From Sphingomonadales bacterium (lineage in GTDB: Bacteria > Pseudomonadota > Alphaproteobacteria > Sphingomonadales > Sphingomonadaceae): a DNA stretch of 64,000 nucleotides. Location of the stretch: contig JAIXYT010000033.1 in assembly GCA_027490095.1 (NCBI GenBank), positions 1 to 64,000 on the forward strand, in the 5' to 3' direction. A program made the translations under genes and the position numbers. A model generated the notes under the pieces. The model was not told the DNA's origin. It saw only the letters and a list, made by a program, of their open reading frames with translations, and did no database searches. This document shows, piece after piece, positions 34,751 through 42,979 of this stretch (position 1 is the first letter of the stretch; every line of letters starts with the position of its first letter).

Positions 34751-35533
34751 TCAATCCGTCCGGGCAAATGCCGGGTTCCGGGCCAGGAGCGCATGCCCGA
34801 TGGTCACGATCACTGTGTCGGGCGCAAAGGGCTTGGTCACAAGAAACGTCGGCTCAGGGCGCTCGCCTGTCAGCAGGCGTTCCGGATAAGCCGTGATGAA
34901 GATCACCGGGACGTCGAACATCGCCTGGATGTCGCGGGCGGCATCCTGCCCGGATGAACCGTCAGCAAGCTGGATGTCGGCAAGCACCAGGTCGGGTGCC
35001 GCCCGCCGGGCCTCTGCAACAGCCCTGGTTCGTGTCATGGCAGTCCCGACAACGTCGTGGCCCATGTCCCTGACGATCTGTTCGAGATGCATGGAAATGA
35101 TTGGCTCATCTTCGATGATCAAGACCCGGGAGTGCATGGCGGCCGAAATGGCAGCGCGCGCCTCCGTCAGGGCGAGGGCCACCTCCGGCTCGGGCCGGCT
35201 GAGGATCTCGGCGGCCTCGCCCGAGGTAAACCCCTCCACCGCCGTCAACAGCAATGCCTGTTGCCCGGTCGTCGAGGGACCTGCGTGCGAACGGTCCGTC
35301 GCTGCCGTCACGGATTCGCGCAAGGGGTCGAAAAAGGCGTGGAACAGCCGGAACAAGTCGCGTTTCGGGGAGTTGCTGCCTGAAAGGGTACCGGGTTCCA
35401 GAACCAGCGATTCAAGCACTGCCCGGACATACATGTCCCCACTTTTCTGCGATCCTGAAAGGGCCCGCGCATAGCGTCTCAAGTGCGGGAGATGCGGACC
35501 AAGAGAGGCCCGCATGGAATTCGCATCAATCAT
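34751..35533 (-). CDS. phyR: General stress response regulator PhyR
   Basis: The 260-residue protein joins an EcfG-like N-terminal domain (ASLGPHLPHLRRYARALSGS, GDMYVRAVLESLVLEPG) to a C-terminal receiver domain with the phospho-acceptor Asp in LVLADIQLADGSSG, acidic pair in IIEDEPII and Lys in LVTKPFAP. When phosphorylated it binds NepR and frees EcfG. GGAG precedes the ATG, and an EcfG-type promoter lies in the divergent gap with nepR. Confidence 0.95.
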   Translation of the reverse strand: MIDANSMRASLGPHLPHLRRYARALSGSQKSGDMYVRAVLESLVLEPGTLSGSNSPKRDLFRLFHAFFDPLRESVTAATDRSHAGPSTTGQQALLLTAVEGFTSGEAAEILSRPEPEVALALTEARAAISAAMHSRVLIIEDEPIISMHLEQIVRDMGHDVVGTAMTRTRAVAEARRAAPDLVLADIQLADGSSGQDAARDIQAMFDVPVIFITAYPERLLTGERPEPTFLVTKPFAPDTVIVTIGHALLARNPAFARTD

Positions 35534-35565
35534 CCCCGCACTCCATCCGCATAGCTATGGCAGGT

Positions 35566-35591
35566 AAACATGGGAGGGCTGGCATTGTTCC
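35566..35591 (-). promoter_or_regulatory. EcfG-type promoter for phyR
   Basis: On the minus strand GGAAC (35587–35591), a 17-base spacer and GTTT (35566–35569), about 33 bp before the phyR ATG. Confidence 0.75.
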
Positions 35592-35600
35592 CGAGCACAT

Positions 35601-35625
35601 GGAACAAAACAGCCATGGGGCGGTT
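35601..35625 (+). promoter_or_regulatory. EcfG-type promoter for nepR–ecfG
   Basis: GGAAC at 35601–35605, a 17-base spacer and GTT at 35623–35625, 16 bp before the preferred nepR start and 34 bp before the next in-frame ATG. It is back to back with the phyR promoter. Confidence 0.7.
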
Positions 35626-35640
35626 CAGGGACAGCGTTAT

Positions 35641-35853
35641 ATGGACAGATTGCACAAGATGAGTTCGACTCCAGACCAAGAGAAGGACGGGATCCGCACG
35701 GCAGGCCGGAACCCAGGCGTGAACAAGCCCGACCCGATTGCCGAAGGGCTGCGCAAACTCTGGGAGAATGTTGAGAAGGAGCCCGTGCCGGACGAGTTCC
35801 TCGACATTCTGGACCGGATCGATGCAGCGCGCCGGAAGGAACAGGGCGGTTGA
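35641..35853 (+). CDS. nepR: Anti-sigma factor NepR
   Basis: The 70-residue protein carries the NepR core: IAEGLRKLWENVEKEPVPDE followed by FLDILDRIDAARR, two helices that clamp EcfG. It holds EcfG inactive until phosphorylated PhyR takes it away. Starts at 35641 and 35659 are both possible; the EcfG-type promoter is so close to 35641 that the second start is a real option. The stop overlaps the ecfG start. Confidence 0.93.
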   Translation: MDRLHKMSSTPDQEKDGIRTAGRNPGVNKPDPIAEGLRKLWENVEKEPVPDEFLDILDRIDAARRKEQGG

Positions 35854-36443
35854 CTGCCGCCCCCGATCAGAAGCGACAAACCCAGAGCGCCGATTTGGAG
35901 GCCGAGGCCAGCTTCCGCGCCGACCTCGTCGCCATCATACCCTCTCTGCGGGCCTTTGGCCGGGGTCTTTGTGGAAACAGGGAACTGGCAGACGATCTTG
36001 CGCAGGAAACGCTGACCAAGGCTTTGGCAGCCCAGGACAGCTTCAAGCCGGGCACCAATTTCCGGGCCTGGATGTTCCGCATCTTGCGAAACCATTTCTA
36101 TACGCTGGCAGTCGTGGCCAAGCGCTTCGTGCCTTACGAACCGGAAGACATGGCCCACCTGCAAACGAGTCCGCCGGAGCAGGGCGGTGGAATTGTGCTT
36201 CAAGACCTGCTGCGGGGGCTCGCCACGCTTCCCGCCGAACAGCGCGAAGCGCTGCTGCTGATGGAATCCGGCTTGCAGTGGGACGAGATTGCCGATGTGA
36301 TGGGCACCCCGCTCGGCACCGTGAAAAGTCGGATCACGCGCGGCCGAGCTGCCCTAAGACGCTACATGGACGGACCTGTCGATCCGCCAGTTTTGCCTCC
36401 CGTCGCAACTCCGCCGAAAGTGGAAGGTTCAGCCAGAAGTTGA
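35850..36443 (+). CDS. ecfG: ECF-type sigma factor EcfG
   Basis: The 197-residue protein is the general stress sigma factor. Region 2 reads LRAFGRGLCGNRELADDLAQ and FRAWMFRILRNHFYT; region 4 reads LATLPAEQREALLLMES and IADVMGTPLGTVKSRITRGR. The start is a TTG whose last two bases form part of the nepR TGA (TTGA), which keeps sigma and anti-sigma translation coupled and probably sigma output low. It should transcribe the GGAAC-N17-GTT promoters in this block. Confidence 0.93.
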   Translation: MTAAPDQKRQTQSADLEAEASFRADLVAIIPSLRAFGRGLCGNRELADDLAQETLTKALAAQDSFKPGTNFRAWMFRILRNHFYTLAVVAKRFVPYEPEDMAHLQTSPPEQGGGIVLQDLLRGLATLPAEQREALLLMESGLQWDEIADVMGTPLGTVKSRITRGRAALRRYMDGPVDPPVLPPVATPPKVEGSARS

Positions 36444-36564
36444 CGTGCAGGACGGCAGAATGGGTTTGACAGGGCTTTTCAAACGGAGCGCCTGGCCTTT
36501 TCCTGTCAGGGTGACCGTCTTTGCCCGGTGCTGCACCGACAGACTGCCTTCCAACCGTCCCGGT

Positions 36565-36783
36565 TCAGGCGCCCGCACTTGTATCTGCCGGCTTGACCCG
36601 GACAACGGGCACCTGCTCCCCGTTCGCAGCGGCATTCGAAGCCTCGATCTTGCCGTAGGTCTCCACATCGAACAGCCCGACGGCCCACGCAATTGTCACG
36701 ATCGTCAACGCAGTCACGGCCATGATCACCAGGATGCGGCCTGCGGCACCCAAGCGCCCGGGTTCATTCGAATGGCTGTTCAC
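36565..36783 (-). CDS. Small single-pass membrane protein
   Basis: The 72-residue product starts with GTG, preceded by GGGAGAAACCT. It has one membrane helix (ILVIMAVTALTIVTIAWAVG) and a short polar tail (YGKIEASNAAANGEQVPVVR). It is convergent with ecfG. A near-EcfG promoter lies upstream, so it may belong to the stress regulon. No family is recognised. Confidence 0.6.
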   Translation of the reverse strand: MNSHSNEPGRLGAAGRILVIMAVTALTIVTIAWAVGLFDVETYGKIEASNAAANGEQVPVVRVKPADTSAGA

Positions 36784-36813
36784 AGGTTTCTCCCGGCTGG
36801 ATTTCCAAGCAAC

Positions 36814-36839
36814 AACGTCAAAGGGACAGCCATTGTTCC
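36814..36839 (-). promoter_or_regulatory. Possible EcfG promoter with CGTT
   Basis: On the minus strand GGAAC (36835–36839), a 17-base spacer and CGTT (36814–36817). The spacing to GTT is one base longer than in the other sites of the block. Confidence 0.45.
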
Positions 36840-37232
36840 CCCAAGGTGAAAAAGACGCCGTACCTGCGGCATGTGGTGCTGGCGGACGTCCGTTGCGGCG
36901 TCACATACATCTTCAAAATGGCGGCGGGCGACGGCGACGCCCCAATGCGCGATCGAATATCGCCTGGGGTCCTGCCATGCGAGGTTGGACCAAGCCAGTT
37001 TCACGGATGCGCGCCTGCCCGGTTTCTCAGGGAGGTGGCGGAGCCCGCTTTGCATCACCATCGCCCACTTTGCCCGACCGCCGGACCACAACCTGCCCGG
37101 CCGCTTACGGCCCTTTGCCGTCATTCAGCTAAGCGCCCCATATCGGTCGTTCCCACGCAGTACTCCGAGTTCGTAAACCGGCCGTTCGTTTCAGCTATTC
37201 CGAACACTGCCGTCTCCGTCTCTATCGGATAC
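36840..37232. other. Gap without a supported gene
   Basis: Open frames on both strands (for example 36846–37271) are basic, low-complexity translations without family resemblance. Apart from the upstream promoter candidate and the palindrome at 37233 nothing is recognised. Confidence 0.5.
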
Positions 37233-37246
37233 ATCGAATATTCGAT
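37233..37246. promoter_or_regulatory. Palindrome before the TetR gene, likely its operator
   Basis: ATCGAATATTCGAT is a perfect 14 bp palindrome 54 bp before the regulator start, in the place expected for autoregulation. Confidence 0.55.
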
Positions 37247-37300
37247 TGAACTATCTATATTCTGGCTGTAATCCTTCTGGCGACAGATGTTCAGCGAGGC

Positions 37301-37999
37301 ATGATGGCCAAGACTGCCGCAGACAGGCGCCCTGGAGCCGCTTCGGGAGAGACGATCCCCAGACAGATTGCCTCATCGCATGTTCCCGCCGCACAGCAGG
37401 CGCGCCAGCGCATTCTCGATGCCTCCGTGGCGCTTTTCGCGGCCCATGGCTTCGAGGGCGTCTCCACTGTGCGCATTGCGGCCGAAGCCGATATTTCCCA
37501 GTCGGTTGTGCTCTATCACTTCGGCTCCAAGCAGAAGCTCTGGCGGGAGGCGATGCTGCACCTCTTTGCGCGGATCGGCGCGGCCGGGATCACAACTGCC
37601 AGCGACATGAAGGATCTTGATCCGCTGTCCCACCTACGCGTCGCGTTACGCCGTTTTGTCCGCCTGTCTGCCCGCCACCCCGAACTCGGGCGGATCATCA
37701 TGCGCGAGGGAGCCGAAGGTGGCGAGCGGCTCGACTGGCTCGTCCGGAACGCCCTGGCGGCCAACTATCAGGTGTATACCGGCCTGGTTTCGGCGGCGCA
37801 GGCGGCCGGCCAGGTCAAGCCCCATCCGCCGTTCTTGCTGACCATCCTCCTCCATGCGGCGTGCTCGATGCTCTTCAACCTGCAGCCGCTGGTCGAAGCC
37901 GTCGATGGCAGCCATCTGGCTGACGACAGGCATGAAGAGTTGGCCGACATGATCCTCGACACCTTGTTCGAAGGTATCCTCTCCGGAGACAGCCGATGA
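37301..37999 (+). CDS. TetR/AcrR family regulator
   Basis: The 232-residue protein has a TetR DNA-binding helix-turn-helix: RQRILDASVALFAAHGFEG, STVRIAAEADISQSVVLYHF, GSKQKLW. A C-terminal ligand domain of about 140 residues follows. It is the first gene of the unit that runs through 41724 and probably represses it, responding to a pathway substrate or CoA ester. ATG at 37304 is an alternative start. Confidence 0.9.
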   Translation: MMAKTAADRRPGAASGETIPRQIASSHVPAAQQARQRILDASVALFAAHGFEGVSTVRIAAEADISQSVVLYHFGSKQKLWREAMLHLFARIGAAGITTASDMKDLDPLSHLRVALRRFVRLSARHPELGRIIMREGAEGGERLDWLVRNALAANYQVYTGLVSAAQAAGQVKPHPPFLLTILLHAACSMLFNLQPLVEAVDGSHLADDRHEELADMILDTLFEGILSGDSR

Positions 38000-38526
38000 C
38001 CTCCCAGCCCCCCACCCCGGATACACAGCCGCCGCCGATCCTGGGCGCGCACCATGTTGCGTTCCGATGCCAGGACGCCGAGGCGACGCGCCACTTCTAC
38101 GAGGACCTGCTGGGACTCGAGCTGGCCGCGGCACTGGCGTTCGACGAAAGTCCAGGCGGCGGCCCGCTCCGCTACATGCACCTCTTCTTCCGCATGGGTG
38201 ACGGCCGCTTCATCGCCTTCTTCGACCTGCCGGACAATCCCCGGCCCGAGCTTTTCCGCCCCAGCAGCGGCTTCAACCGCCATATCGCACTGGAGCTCGC
38301 CGACGCGGCCGGGCTAGCCGCAGGCAAGGCTCTCCTCGAACAGGCCGGCCTGACGGTCGAAGGCCCGATCGACCACGGCTTCGTCCAGTCGATCTACACC
38401 TATGATCCGAACGGCATACAGGTCGAGCTGACCTGCCGCAGCGCGACGCACGATGCCTTCCTGTCGATGGAGGGGCTTCACGCCCGCACTGCGGTTGATG
38501 CGTGGGCGCAGCGACCACCGGCATGA
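37996..38526 (+). CDS. VOC family (glyoxalase/extradiol dioxygenase fold) protein
   Basis: The 176-residue protein has the vicinal oxygen chelate repeats: ILGAHHVAFRCQDAEATRHF, YEDLLGLELA, and later FNRHIALEL and YTYDPNGIQVELTCR. Candidate metal ligands are His in AHHVAF, His in NRHIALE and Glu in QVELT, the usual H/H/E trio. It could be a ring-cleavage dioxygenase or an isomerase; the length fits single-domain enzymes. It overlaps the regulator by ATGA. Confidence 0.8.
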   Translation: MTSQPPTPDTQPPPILGAHHVAFRCQDAEATRHFYEDLLGLELAAALAFDESPGGGPLRYMHLFFRMGDGRFIAFFDLPDNPRPELFRPSSGFNRHIALELADAAGLAAGKALLEQAGLTVEGPIDHGFVQSIYTYDPNGIQVELTCRSATHDAFLSMEGLHARTAVDAWAQRPPA

Positions 38527-40037
38527 CGGCAATCGTCAACAGCCTGCTGCGGGCAGCGCAGCAATGCGGCCCCGCACCGGCCCATATCGCCGACGGGCCC
38601 CCGCTTACCTGGGCCGAAACGGTGGGCCGCACGCTTACGCTGGCGGACGGGCTCCGGCAGTTCGGGCTGGGGCCGGGCGATCGTGTCGCCATCCTTGCCG
38701 CAAACGGTGTCGATTATTTCGAACTCTCCTATGCCCTGCTGGCTTCGGGGATCGTGATGGTGCCGCTCAACACGCGCCTCGCACCTCCAGAAATCGAGGA
38801 GCAACTTGCCGATTGCCAAGCGAACGCCCTCGTCGCGGACCCCGCGTTTCTGGCGCTTGGCGCCGAGCTCCTGACAAAGCTCCCCCTTCTGGACCGGCTG
38901 ATCGGCTGCAATGGCGCTGTTGCCCCAATTACCCTGGCGGCGCTGCGCAGCGCCGGAACGCCCCGGGAGCTGCCGCCGCGACCGCCCGCCGAACTCGCCG
39001 CCATCCTCTACACGGGCGGCACCACCGGCCGGCCTAAGGGGGTGATGCTGAGCCATGGGGCGCTCGATCATGATCTGGCCTGCATCCTGGCCGACATCGG
39101 CTGGCCGCGGGGCGTCCGCTATCTCCACGTGTCACCGATGTTCCATCTGGCCGACCTCGGTCCCTGCTGGGCGACGACAGCGCTGCTGGGTACCCATGTC
39201 TGGCTTCCCCGCTTCACCGTGCCCGACCTGATCGACCACCTTGCTCGGCACGACTGTTCGGCAACGGCTCTGGTCCCGTCAATGATCGCGATGATGCTTG
39301 ACGAGCTTGCGCGGCAGCCGCGCCCTCTGCCGGCGCTGCGCCACATCGGCTACGGGGCGGCGGCCATCGGACGCCCGCTGCTCGAACGTCTGCGTGCGCA
39401 GTTTCCTGCGATGTCCCTGGTGCAGTTCTACGGACAGACCGAAGCCGGCGGCAGCTTCACCTGCCTGCGCGCCGAGGACCATGTGGCCGACAGCCCGGCG
39501 CTTGCCTCGGCCGGTCGCCCGCATGCCGGGTGCCGGGTGCGCATCGTCGACACCGAGGGGCGCGAGGTTCCCAGAGGCACGGTCGGCGAGATCGTCGGGC
39601 ACAGCGGCGGCCTGTTCGACGGATATCTGAATCAGCCCGAGGCGACGGCTGCGGCCTTGTGCGATGGCTGGCTGCACACCGGCGACGCCGGCTTCATGGA
39701 CGAGGACGGCTTTGTCCATGTGACCGACCGACTGAAGGACATGATCGTGACAGGCGGCGAGAATGTCGCCTCGTCGGAAGTGGAGGCCGTGCTGATGCGG
39801 CACCCGGCCGTGACGCTCGCCGCAGTGATCGCCCGTCCGCATCCCGTCTGGGGCGAATCCATCCACGCCGTCATCCTGTCCGGCGGCGGTGCCGTAACCG
39901 AAGACGAGCTCCAGGCGTGGTGCCGCGAACGGATCGCCGGCTATAAGTGCCCCAAGAGCTTCGAGTTCCGTGACACCCTGCCCCTGTCGGCGATCGGCAA
40001 GGTCCGCAAGGACCTTCTGCGGGCGCAACGAAGCTGA
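38523..40037 (+). CDS. AMP-dependent acyl-CoA synthetase/ligase
   Basis: The 504-residue protein belongs to the ANL superfamily. The P-loop-like motif is ILYTGGTTGRPKGVMLSHG, the A5 motif is QFYGQTEAGG, the A7/A8 region is GWLHTGDAGFMDEDGFVHVT, and the C-terminal lysine is in LSAIGKVRKDLLR. It should activate a carboxylic acid to its CoA thioester via the adenylate. Overlap with the VOC gene (ATGA) ties it to that unit; the substrate is unknown. Confidence 0.9.
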   Translation: MTAIVNSLLRAAQQCGPAPAHIADGPPLTWAETVGRTLTLADGLRQFGLGPGDRVAILAANGVDYFELSYALLASGIVMVPLNTRLAPPEIEEQLADCQANALVADPAFLALGAELLTKLPLLDRLIGCNGAVAPITLAALRSAGTPRELPPRPPAELAAILYTGGTTGRPKGVMLSHGALDHDLACILADIGWPRGVRYLHVSPMFHLADLGPCWATTALLGTHVWLPRFTVPDLIDHLARHDCSATALVPSMIAMMLDELARQPRPLPALRHIGYGAAAIGRPLLERLRAQFPAMSLVQFYGQTEAGGSFTCLRAEDHVADSPALASAGRPHAGCRVRIVDTEGREVPRGTVGEIVGHSGGLFDGYLNQPEATAAALCDGWLHTGDAGFMDEDGFVHVTDRLKDMIVTGGENVASSEVEAVLMRHPAVTLAAVIARPHPVWGESIHAVILSGGGAVTEDELQAWCRERIAGYKCPKSFEFRDTLPLSAIGKVRKDLLRAQRS

Positions 40038-40039
40038 CC

Positions 40040-40834
40040 ATGCCCGATGATCCTGCGGCCGCCTACGCACGCGACGGGGTGATCTGCCTGCGCGCCTGCC
40101 TCGACGCCGGCTGGGTTGCCCGCGCAGTCGCAGGCCTTGAACGCCAGAATGCGGCGCCGGGGCCGCTTTCGCAGGTCTTTCCCGCCCGACGGGGTTCGGG
40201 CGCCTTCCTGTCGCACCTGCATGGCTGGCGGCACGACCCGGACATCCGGGCCGTTGCCCTGGAAAGTCCGCTGCCGCAGGCTGTGGCCGAGATCATGGGC
40301 GTCGCCAAACTCCGGCTTCTCTACGACCAGTCGTTCACCAAGGAGCCCGGCGCCGACGCACCCACGCCCTGGCACCACGATATTACCTTCTGGCCGGTGG
40401 ACGGGGGACCGCTTGGCAGTGCCTGGATCGCCCTGGACCATGTCGACGAAGACAGCGGAGCGGTTCACTTCCTTGCAGGCTCCCACCTGTCGCCGGCGCG
40501 GTATCGACCGACCCAACCGGACACGCCCCAAACCCGTACACGCGCCAACATGCAGCTACCGCCGGCGCCCGACGGATGGACTGTGTCGGAACCTCAACGG
40601 ATCAGCTTCGACCTCGCGCCCGGTGATGTCTTGCTCTTCGACGCCCGCACGCTGCACGGCGCCCGCGGAAACCGCCGCCCCGATCGTGCGCGCCGCGCGC
40701 TGACCATCCGCTACGCTGGCCCGGGTGTGCGCTGGGTTGCGGGTGCGCACGCCCTTGCCTTCGAGCAGCCGATCACGCTCGGCCACGGCGACCCCTTGTC
40801 GGGCCCGGATTTCCCGCTTGCCTGGCCGCGCTGA
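40040..40834 (+). CDS. Phytanoyl-CoA dioxygenase (PhyH) family protein
   Basis: The 264-residue protein is a non-haem Fe(II)/2-oxoglutarate oxygenase of the PhyH type. The iron triad is His/Asp in PWHHDITFWP and a distal His in ARTLHGARGNRRPDRARRA, with Arg for 2-oxoglutarate nearby. The family hydroxylates acyl-CoAs or free small molecules. Directly after the CoA ligase (2 bp), alpha-hydroxylation of the CoA ester made by that ligase is a reasonable guess. Confidence 0.85.
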   Translation: MPDDPAAAYARDGVICLRACLDAGWVARAVAGLERQNAAPGPLSQVFPARRGSGAFLSHLHGWRHDPDIRAVALESPLPQAVAEIMGVAKLRLLYDQSFTKEPGADAPTPWHHDITFWPVDGGPLGSAWIALDHVDEDSGAVHFLAGSHLSPARYRPTQPDTPQTRTRANMQLPPAPDGWTVSEPQRISFDLAPGDVLLFDARTLHGARGNRRPDRARRALTIRYAGPGVRWVAGAHALAFEQPITLGHGDPLSGPDFPLAWPR

Positions 40835-40935
40835 ACACCTTGCCCCGGAGCCGACGTGTCGTGGATTTCCAAGATGGTCGGGTCTATGCTCTCTGGTCAT
40901 ACCGAGCTTCACTTGAGCAGCGGACCCTTCGCGAC

Positions 40936-41724
40936 ATGTCAATCATGGTGACACCGGATCTGCTCGCCGAGCGCATAAGGAGAGCCTATCTTAGCGGACC
41001 GATCCAGCCGCTCCGGGACGGCCTCTCGCCTGACGACGCAGAAGGCGCTTATCGAATTCAGCGCATCAACACGCGCTTCTGGGAGGCTTCCGGTCGCCGG
41101 ATCGTGGGCCGCAAGATTGGCCTGACCTCAAAGGCAGTGCAGGCGCAGCTCGGCGTCAATCAGCCGGACTTCGGAGTTCTGTTCGAAGACATGCTGATTG
41201 TCGATGGAGGTTCTCTTTCTCCATCGCAGGTGTTCCAGGCGAAGGCCGAAGCGGAGGTTGCTCTGGTTCTGGCCCGGACCATTGATGACCCCGGCTTGAC
41301 GTTGGAGGACTTGGTGGCAGCAGTTGCATACGTGCTGCCAGCAATCGAGATCGTCGACAGTCGAATTGCAGACTGGCAGATCAGCTTTGCCGACACGGTC
41401 GCGGACAACGGCTCCTCCGCATTCTTCGTCCTTGGTTCGGAGCGCAGGGAGCTCGCCGGGCTCGATCTCTGGAGCTGCGGCATGGTCATGCAAGTGAACG
41501 GCGAAATTGCCTCGATCGGGGCAGGGGCTGCATGTCTAGGGCATCCGTTGAATGCCGCCCTGTGGCTTGCGCGGACCCTCGCCCTTTCTGGCGATCGGCT
41601 GGCAGAAGGCGACGTCGTACTGACGGGTTCGCTGGGCCCCATGGTCACGCTGGTGCCGGGGGACCGGGTCTGCGCAACGATCGGCGGCATTGGGAGTTGC
41701 GGCTTTTCCTTTGCGGGCAATTGA
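40936..41724 (+). CDS. 2-keto-4-pentenoate hydratase-like protein (FAH superfamily)
   Basis: The 262-residue protein matches the MhpD/DmpE hydratase/decarboxylase group: GRKIGLTSKAVQAQLGVNQP, DFGVLFEDMLI, KAEAEVALVLAR, AIEIVDSRIADW, TVADNGSSAFFVLG and VLTGSLGPMVTLVPGDRV. Such enzymes hydrate 2-hydroxypenta-2,4-dienoate in aromatic meta-cleavage or decarboxylate oxalocrotonate. The ATG at 40936 fits the family length; the upstream start (40840) adds unlike residues. No aldolase partner is seen nearby. Confidence 0.85.
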   Translation: MSIMVTPDLLAERIRRAYLSGPIQPLRDGLSPDDAEGAYRIQRINTRFWEASGRRIVGRKIGLTSKAVQAQLGVNQPDFGVLFEDMLIVDGGSLSPSQVFQAKAEAEVALVLARTIDDPGLTLEDLVAAVAYVLPAIEIVDSRIADWQISFADTVADNGSSAFFVLGSERRELAGLDLWSCGMVMQVNGEIASIGAGAACLGHPLNAALWLARTLALSGDRLAEGDVVLTGSLGPMVTLVPGDRVCATIGGIGSCGFSFAGN

Positions 41725-41793
41725 GCTGCAACCACTCACGCGGTGTTGATTCGCGCCACTGACCCATGCCGGGCGGCTGCCTGTTTTCAACAC

Positions 41794-41809
41794 ATAGCAA
41801 TCTAAGTAT
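41794..41809. promoter_or_regulatory. Shared operator, site 1 (before the MarR–FMN reductase unit)
   Basis: Read on the minus strand this is ATACTTAGATTGCTAT, one of six related 16-mers in the region (consensus ATACTTAG-TATA-CTAT). It lies 27 bp before the preferred MarR ATG. Confidence 0.6.
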
Positions 41810-41835
41810 AGACTGTGCCCAGTGCATTCGAAGCC

Positions 41836-42399
41836 ATGTTGTCGGAGTGCGAAGCGGTCTGTTCAACGGGTGCACGGGACGGAGACATTGCAGTGGCCGA
41901 CGCAGTTAGGAGGTATCGAAATCCGCCGGAGTATTACACCGATCCGGAGAACAGCATCGGCTATCTCGCCAGGATCGTGTTTCGGTCGTTCTCCCGCCTG
42001 CTGGAACAAGGCACCCTCAGCGAGGGCATCTCGGCCGGACAGTGGCGGTTTCTGCGGCAGTTGTGGCGACAGGATGGAATCACCCAGCGCGAGTTGAGTG
42101 AGCGGGTCGGGATGCGGGAGCCAACGACGGTCGTTGCTCTCAACGGGTTGGAAAAGGCAGGCCTCATCACGCGAAAGAAGGCAGGAGCGGATCGACGCAA
42201 GACCTTCATCTTCCTGACACCACACGGCAAGCGGCTCGAACTTGTTCTTGCGCCGATGAACGCGGAAATTCACGAAGTTGCCACCCGGGGCATGTCGAAC
42301 GAAGAGGTGGAGCATCTGCAGCAGCTGATGCGCAGGGTTATCGTCAATCTGGCGGACGAGACCGCGAAGCTCTCCCGACTTTCGGACATCAAGGCCTGA
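41836..42399 (+). CDS. MarR family regulator
   Basis: The 187-residue protein has a winged-helix core: SRLLEQGTLSEGISAGQWRF, DGITQRELSERVGMREPTTV, ALNGLEKAGLITRKKAGADR and RKTFIFLTPHGKRL. The DR..R wing typical of MarR is present as GADRRKTF. The start is uncertain: ATG 41836, GTG 41815 or GTG 41893 (with GGAG upstream). It may be the protein that binds the shared 16 bp sites, one of which is in its own promoter. Confidence 0.88.
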   Translation: MLSECEAVCSTGARDGDIAVADAVRRYRNPPEYYTDPENSIGYLARIVFRSFSRLLEQGTLSEGISAGQWRFLRQLWRQDGITQRELSERVGMREPTTVVALNGLEKAGLITRKKAGADRRKTFIFLTPHGKRLELVLAPMNAEIHEVATRGMSNEEVEHLQQLMRRVIVNLADETAKLSRLSDIKA

Positions 42400-42403
42400 T
42401 CCG

Positions 42404-42979
42404 ATGGTTCGGATTGCAGTGGTTGCCGGCAGTGTCCGCAGCGGGTCCTTCAACGTCATGCTTGCACGAGCGGCGATCCGGCACCTGGAGGCGCATGGCG
42501 CGACCGTGACCTGGGTCGATCTCGCGCACTTCGATCTGCCCCTGTATGCGACCGCGATCGAGGCCGAGCGGTTTCCGGCTGATGCGCTGCGCCTGAAGCA
42601 GCTGTTTGCCGGCCAGCAGGGCATCCTCTTCACATCGCCCGAGTACAACGGGTCGGTTTCGCCGCTCTTGAAGAACGCCATAGACTGGGCTTCGCGCCCG
42701 ACTGACGGTGAGGGGCCCGTCGCGCTGACGGCCTACAGGGGGAAGGCTGCAGCGATCATGTCGGCATCGCTGAGCCCGTTCGGCGGGTTGAGAGGCCTGA
42801 TGCAGCTGCGCCAGATCCTGACGACCATCCAGATGCTCGTGATCCCTGACCAGTTGGCCGTGCCCAACGCGCACCAGGCCTTCGACAATGAAGGCCGCTT
42901 GCGGGACCCGTTGCAGACATCCCTGCTGGAGTCGTCGGCCGCGAGACTGGTCAAGGTTGCTGCTGCCCTGTCGGGCTAG
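42404..42979 (+). CDS. NADPH-dependent FMN reductase
   Basis: The 191-residue flavodoxin-fold protein carries the FMN phosphate motif GSVRSGSFNVMLARAA and the SPEYNGSVSPLLKNAIDWAS signature of the SsuE/ChrR/ArsH group. It supplies reduced flavin or reduces quinones and other electrophiles. It starts 4 bp after the MarR gene and overlaps the convergent MarR gene by 29 bp. Confidence 0.88.
   Translation: MVRIAVVAGSVRSGSFNVMLARAAIRHLEAHGATVTWVDLAHFDLPLYATAIEAERFPADALRLKQLFAGQQGILFTSPEYNGSVSPLLKNAIDWASRPTDGEGPVALTAYRGKAAAIMSASLSPFGGLRGLMQLRQILTTIQMLVIPDQLAVPNAHQAFDNEGRLRDPLQTSLLESSAARLVKVAAALSG

Noticed and set aside
36846-37271. 141-codon plus-strand frame in the gap before the TetR gene
   Set aside because: No binding site for the GTG start, low-complexity content and overlap with regulatory sequence.
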